Below, in pieces: positions 60,524-64,000 of a DNA stretch of 64,000 nt (position 1 is its first letter; every line of letters starts with the position of its first letter). The stretch is from NCBI RefSeq assembly GCF_002549775.1, contig NZ_NMTR01000001.1, forward strand, positions 62,001-126,000, in the 5' to 3' direction. A model generated the notes under the pieces. The model did no database searches, was not told the DNA's origin, and saw only the letters and a list, made by a program, of their open reading frames with translations. The translations under genes were made by a program, and so were the position numbers. This DNA is from Faecalibacterium langellae. Lineage in GTDB: Bacteria > Bacillota > Clostridia > Oscillospirales > Ruminococcaceae.

Positions 60524-61906
60524 TTATCGGGTCTGCTGCTTTTCCTGTGCGTCTTTTTCTTCTGCGAAGAACAATTCAATATTTTTCTGTGCCTTTACCA
60601 ACTCCTGCATTTCTTCTCGTGCCTTGCGATAGTCCGGGTAGGCTGCTTTCTTTTGGGTCAGAAGATCGGAATACTCTGCATTCAGTGCTTTGACCTTCGG
60701 CAGCTTTTTTAAGCCAGTTTCATCGAAAGCGGCCTTGGCTACTTTGTGCAGTGTGATTTCTTCCCGGTGAGTATCCAGAAACTTTTTGCTATATCCCGCT
60801 TTCCGGTAGGCATCGTAGACTGGGTGGGTCTTGGCGTAATTGACGATGTGCGTTTTCAGCACAGCAATTTCCGCCATCCGTGTTTCGGCGGCTTTGATGG
60901 AATCTCCCAGCTGGTGGTATTTTTCTGTTGCCGCCGCTGTGCGTTCATTCAGTTCATCTGCGCTGCCAATTTTGTGCTCCTGCAAGAAAATCAGCGTCTT
61001 GGACATTTCTTTCAGATTATATTTTTTCGCCCATCGTGCATAGCCTTCGCTTTTGCCCTCGGCCAGCTTTGCCTGAATGTCAACCAGCAATTGGAACGGC
61101 GGCTCTTGGAACGGCTGTGTCTGACGCGGACGGTGTTCGGTTTTTCCCGCAATCACCGCTTGCAGTTCATCCTCACTGTACCCAGCCCCCAGCGTTTTGA
61201 AGCGGATGAACCGCTTCTGCCGTGCGCCCTTGACGGAAGTGTATTTTCCACGCTTGACCTCATAACCCTGTTGTTCCAGTTTTTGCAGAAAATCTTCGTA
61301 ATCCTTGGGCTTTTCTGCAAGGATGCTGTCGATGATGCCACACAGCCTATCACGATTGCTTTCTTTGGGTGGATAGAGGGTACGTTTCTGCCGTTCCCGG
61401 TAGGGCTTTATTTCAATAACAGAGAGCTGATGCTCCAGACAAATCAAGTCGCTCAACCGCTGAACGGCCAGTGCCGAAAAGAAAAAATCCCGGAACTTTT
61501 TTGAACCGTCCAATGCGGTGGAGTTGAAAATCACATGGTTATGGATGTGGTGACGGTCTGTGTGGGTGGCAACGATAAAAGCGTATTTGCCCTTGGTAAA
61601 CCGCATGGCAAGTTCATAGCCCACCTTGTTGGCTTCCTCGGCGGTGATCTCACCGGGTTTGAAAGACTGTCGAATTTGATAGGCGATGATGTCGCTTTTC
61701 TGTCTGCGCCCGGTAGCAAGTTCATACTGCCGCTTGGAAAGCATAAATTCTTCATCGACTGTCAGAGGGCTACACTCGTAGCAGCTTACCAGTTCACCTT
61801 GTTCGGTCTTATCTGGATTCTGCACATAGTCTGTGCGGCTTTTCAGACAAGCCGCAACTGACTTGCCCTTGTTTTTGTGCAACGCGATCAGCCGTGTCGC
61901 GGCCAT
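60524..61906 (-). CDS. Relaxase/mobilisation nuclease (MobP/VirD2-like)
   Basis: A 460-aa relaxase. The metal site with three histidines is in 'ATHTDRHHIHNHVIFNS' (His119, His122, His124), and the N-terminal 'TRLIALHKNKGKSVAACLKSRTDYVQN' has a conserved tyrosine (Tyr28) that may attack the nick site. Coiled-coil segments fill the C-terminal half. It nicks oriT to start transfer. GGGGGTGATT precedes the start. MobC lies upstream in the same direction. Confidence 0.9.
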   Translation of the reverse strand: MAATRLIALHKNKGKSVAACLKSRTDYVQNPDKTEQGELVSCYECSPLTVDEEFMLSKRQYELATGRRQKSDIIAYQIRQSFKPGEITAEEANKVGYELAMRFTKGKYAFIVATHTDRHHIHNHVIFNSTALDGSKKFRDFFFSALAVQRLSDLICLEHQLSVIEIKPYRERQKRTLYPPKESNRDRLCGIIDSILAEKPKDYEDFLQKLEQQGYEVKRGKYTSVKGARQKRFIRFKTLGAGYSEDELQAVIAGKTEHRPRQTQPFQEPPFQLLVDIQAKLAEGKSEGYARWAKKYNLKEMSKTLIFLQEHKIGSADELNERTAAATEKYHQLGDSIKAAETRMAEIAVLKTHIVNYAKTHPVYDAYRKAGYSKKFLDTHREEITLHKVAKAAFDETGLKKLPKVKALNAEYSDLLTQKKAAYPDYRKAREEMQELVKAQKNIELFFAEEKDAQEKQQTR

Positions 61907-61922
61907 CCTGAATCACCCCCAT

Positions 61923-61949
61923 AAAAGAAAAATGCCGCCCGAAGGCGGC
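61923..61949 (-). terminator. Rho-independent terminator
   Basis: GCCGCC-CGAA-GGCGGC (61934-61949), with ATTTTTCTTTT following on the minus strand; it separates the small membrane protein gene from the relaxase gene. Confidence 0.75.
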
Positions 61950-61968
61950 AAACGATTAAAACTATTTC

Positions 61969-62247
61969 TTACAGTTCGGCAAGCCACTCACTGAAACGTC
62001 CGATGTCCTCGGTGATGGCTGTTGCACCGAAAAAGAGAACGAAGCAGATGAACTCAGCTACCAGCAGGATAAAGAACTGATCCCAAGTCTGGCGGTAGGC
62101 AGTGTAGATGCCGCAGCCGAAGATGTAGAGCATCAGCGGAGCAACCACATAGCTGGACAACGTGAGCAGCCACTTCGCCATCAGAGCCAGAAAAGCCACA
62201 AAGAGAGAAACCGGGAAGAGAACAATTTTCTTCAGGATAGACATCAT
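61969..62247 (-). CDS. Small membrane protein of a conjugative element
   Basis: A 92-aa protein with two or three hydrophobic segments ('VLFPVSLFVAFLALMAKWLL', 'VVAPLMLYIFGCGIYTAY', 'FILLVAEFICFVLFF'). It resembles the CD1845-type small membrane proteins found near relaxase genes in Tn1549-like elements. I use the ATG at 62247 (AAAGGAAG about 9 bases away) over a GTG at 62256. Confidence 0.7.
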   Translation of the reverse strand: MMSILKKIVLFPVSLFVAFLALMAKWLLTLSSYVVAPLMLYIFGCGIYTAYRQTWDQFFILLVAEFICFVLFFGATAITEDIGRFSEWLAEL

Positions 62248-62275
62248 ATCAGGCACTTCCTTTCTGTTCGCTCTT

Positions 62276-62305
62276 ATTATAAAGGTATCGACTATTGCAC
62301 TGCAA
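62276..62305 (-). promoter_or_regulatory. Promoter of the small membrane protein
   Basis: On the minus strand TTGCAG (62305-62300), 18-base spacer, TATAAT (62281-62276). Confidence 0.55.
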
Positions 62306-62328
62306 GGATGTCAAGCATTATATGTACA

Positions 62329-62350
62329 CCCGCAGTCCTCCAACTGCGGG
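62329..62350 (-). terminator. Hairpin after mobC
   Basis: CCCGCAGT pairs with ACTGCGGG around a 6-base loop, shortly after the mobC stop; there is no strong T-tract on the minus strand. Confidence 0.5.
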
Positions 62351-62357
62351 AATTTTC

Positions 62358-62687
62358 TTAGAGATTTGCCAGTTTAGTCAGAATCTGCTTGCCAATGGAA
62401 ATCAGTTCGTCCAGCCGGGTGCGCAGATCAGCAAGGTCGGCAGAGTAGATCTTGCCGTTTTCGTTAGCGCGTTTGGCGACCTGATTCAGATTGTTACTGC
62501 AATTCTGAAGCAGATAAGCCATTCGGCGCAGCTGTGGAAGGTCGAGGTTCAGGCAGTAGCCATCCAGTGCCATTTTGCGGATATAGGCACTCAGACTGTG
62601 GATGCCCATTCCATACATCTTATCTAAAATGCGGTTTCGTTCTTCATCGGTCACACGAATAAATAGACGGTGTTCCCGCTTTTTCAC
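62358..62687 (-). CDS. mobC: MobC relaxosome protein
   Basis: A 109-aa protein with 'REHRLFIRVTDEERNRILDKMYGMGIHSLSAYIRKMAL', a ribbon-helix-helix type N-terminus, and the MobC helical segment 'LPQLRRMAYLLQNCSNNLNQVAKRANENGKIY'. It helps melt oriT for the relaxase. The GTG start at 62687 overlaps the end of the upstream gene and has AAGGAGGGG ahead of it. Confidence 0.87.
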   Translation of the reverse strand: MKKREHRLFIRVTDEERNRILDKMYGMGIHSLSAYIRKMALDGYCLNLDLPQLRRMAYLLQNCSNNLNQVAKRANENGKIYSADLADLRTRLDELISIGKQILTKLANL

Positions 62688-62688
62688 A

Positions 62689-64000
62689 TTATCGCCCCTC
62701 CTTATCCAGATAACTCTTGAACGGCTTGACTGGTTCCGGTTGGTTGGTCTTTTCCCCCAGTGCAGCCAGCACAGACGGACGAGTTGCAGGTGTTTCGGTT
62801 TCCTCGGTTTCTTCGGGAGCATCCTGCGAGGAACTGCGGTCACGGTCGATGTTCAGCAAGGCGTTCAATTCAGCAAGGCGGGCAGACTTTTCGGCCAGTT
62901 CTTCCTCCTGTGCAAAGGGCTTTGCCACTTCGACCTCTGCGGCCTGCTTCTGCTGTTCAAGGTTTTGCAGAGCATTTTCGGCATCTGCAATACGGTCAGC
63001 GAAATTGTCGATGGCATTGTCCAGACGAGTGATATTGCCGCGCGCATCATCGCCCAGCGACACCGGGTAACTCAACTCTGCCCGGAGCACGGCCTGATGC
63101 TCGTTCTTGAAGCTGTCGAATCGAATGTTCAGTTCAAACCCACGGTAGGTGCCCAGCAGCATCATATCAGCATTGGGCATCTCCTGCCGAGCCAGCAGCA
63201 GCCGTTCGCCTGCAGCCTTTTTGTCATCGTACACCATGCCCTTGATGGTCATGCCGCAGAAGTTTTCTTTGTCCTGCGGGTGTGCTGCTGCAATCTGTGA
63301 ATCCTGTTGTAAAGCAGCAATGCGGGTTTTCTGTTTCTGGATCTCCTCCGGGAAAGTTTTGAGCAGCTTATCCTCCAGACGATATTTCTGATTCTGGAAG
63401 TCACCGCGCAGAACTTTCAATTTTGCCACCTGCACGTCCAAGTCCATCTTTTCCCGGATGCGAGGGTCGCCTGCACACAGAGCCTTGATTTCTGCGTAAG
63501 ACAGAGCCTGTTCATCAATATCATCGCAGGAGCGCATGGGAGATTTGCTCGTCATAATCTGAGAAATGAACTTCTGCTTATTCTCTAAGGTCTGGTACAA
63601 GTAGGCGTCAAATGTCGATTCAGTGACGTAATTATAGACGTACACTTGTTTGTTTTGATTGCCTTGACGGATGATTCTGCCATTGCGCTGAGTCATATCC
63701 GACGGACGCCAGCCTACATCCAGATGATGCACTGCCACAAGAAGCGTCTGGACATTTGTACCGGCTCCCATTTTTGCAGTGCTGCCCAGCAGCACACGCA
63801 CCTGTCCGCTGCGCACCTTGGAGAAAAGTTCTGCTTTCTTGTTCTCCGTATCTGCGTTGTGGATGAACTCAATCTCCTGTTCGGGCACACCGGCGTTGAG
63901 CAGCTTGGTGCGAATATCATCATAGACGTTGAACGAACCGTCCCCCTTGGGAGTAGACATATCGCAGAAAATCAACTGGGTCAGCTTCTGCTCCTTAGTG
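62689..64000 (-). CDS. Very large element helicase, C-terminal part (partial)
   Basis: The last 436 codons of a gene that enters from the right edge; the frame is open up to base 64000. It contains a helicase C domain ('GQVRVLLGSTAKMGAGTNVQTLLVAVHHLDVGWRPSDMTQRNGRIIRQGNQNK', with motif VI Arg residues), then coiled coil and a Pro/Thr-rich tail. It matches the C-terminus of the multi-domain SNF2/methylase-like proteins (often over 2,000 aa) of ICEs from gut Clostridia. These are thought to help element replication or establishment. Confidence 0.85.
   Translation of the reverse strand, partial: TKEQKLTQLIFCDMSTPKGDGSFNVYDDIRTKLLNAGVPEQEIEFIHNADTENKKAELFSKVRSGQVRVLLGSTAKMGAGTNVQTLLVAVHHLDVGWRPSDMTQRNGRIIRQGNQNKQVYVYNYVTESTFDAYLYQTLENKQKFISQIMTSKSPMRSCDDIDEQALSYAEIKALCAGDPRIREKMDLDVQVAKLKVLRGDFQNQKYRLEDKLLKTFPEEIQKQKTRIAALQQDSQIAAAHPQDKENFCGMTIKGMVYDDKKAAGERLLLARQEMPNADMMLLGTYRGFELNIRFDSFKNEHQAVLRAELSYPVSLGDDARGNITRLDNAIDNFADRIADAENALQNLEQQKQAAEVEVAKPFAQEEELAEKSARLAELNALLNIDRDRSSSQDAPEETEETETPATRPSVLAALGEKTNQPEPVKPFKSYLDKEGR

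Overview
The window looks like a chromosomal segment from a gut Clostridia close to Faecalibacterium (Oscillospiraceae). This rests on overall GC-rich coding style, alanine/serine-rich lipoproteins, zinc-ribbon surface proteins and a PTS fruR-fruK-fruA operon; no rRNA or complete tRNA is present, so the genus is an inference.

Bases 1-23,760 are ordinary chromosome: a glycosyltransferase fragment, a Crp/Fnr-type regulator, an orphan NMT1/SsuA-like lipoprotein, a C69 dipeptidase, the fructose operon, a secreted repeat protein whose promoter spacer is an 11-G tract and whose frame is broken, an Eis-like acetyltransferase, a DUF1846 protein, a BASS-type transporter behind a T-box (probably isoleucine), an SNF-type sodium-dependent transporter, and a seven-gene run (16,720-23,747) that pairs zinc-ribbon/membrane/Ig-like surface proteins with a PP2C phosphatase, a Ser/Thr kinase-like protein and a VWA protein, resembling the TerY-P phosphatase-kinase-VWA triad.

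At 23,827-23,868 lies the 3' part of a tRNA-Arg(CCU) on the minus strand, which I read as the left attachment site of a large integrated element that runs past the right edge. Its left end holds a tyrosine integrase, two excisionase-type HTH proteins, a ParB-like protein, a MazF-type toxin, two XRE regulators and a SARP/BTAD-type activator near two arrays of four 11-bp direct repeats. Its right side holds a DUF3873-like protein, a three-histidine relaxase, a small membrane protein, MobC and the C-terminus of a very large helicase. This is typical of an integrative conjugative or mobilisable element.

The cargo (about 32.3-60.0 kb) is a BREX-type defence island: DnaQ-like exonuclease, RecQ-like helicase, BrxA, BrxB, BrxC, PglX, PglZ, then a HEPN-SNF2 helicase and a sacsin-like GHKL ATPase where BrxL would be expected in a type 1 system. 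The most striking features are that pglX is split into an 887-aa methyltransferase half and a 306-aa C-terminal half, with FRG, AbiH-like, VbhA-like and Schlafen/AlbA genes between them; that base composition shifts to AT-rich right after the PglX NPPY motif; and that the HEPN-SNF2 gene carries an in-frame TGA four codons ahead of its HEPN catalytic motif. These look like a recombining specificity/payload cassette inside a BREX variant, plus a disabled or switchable effector.
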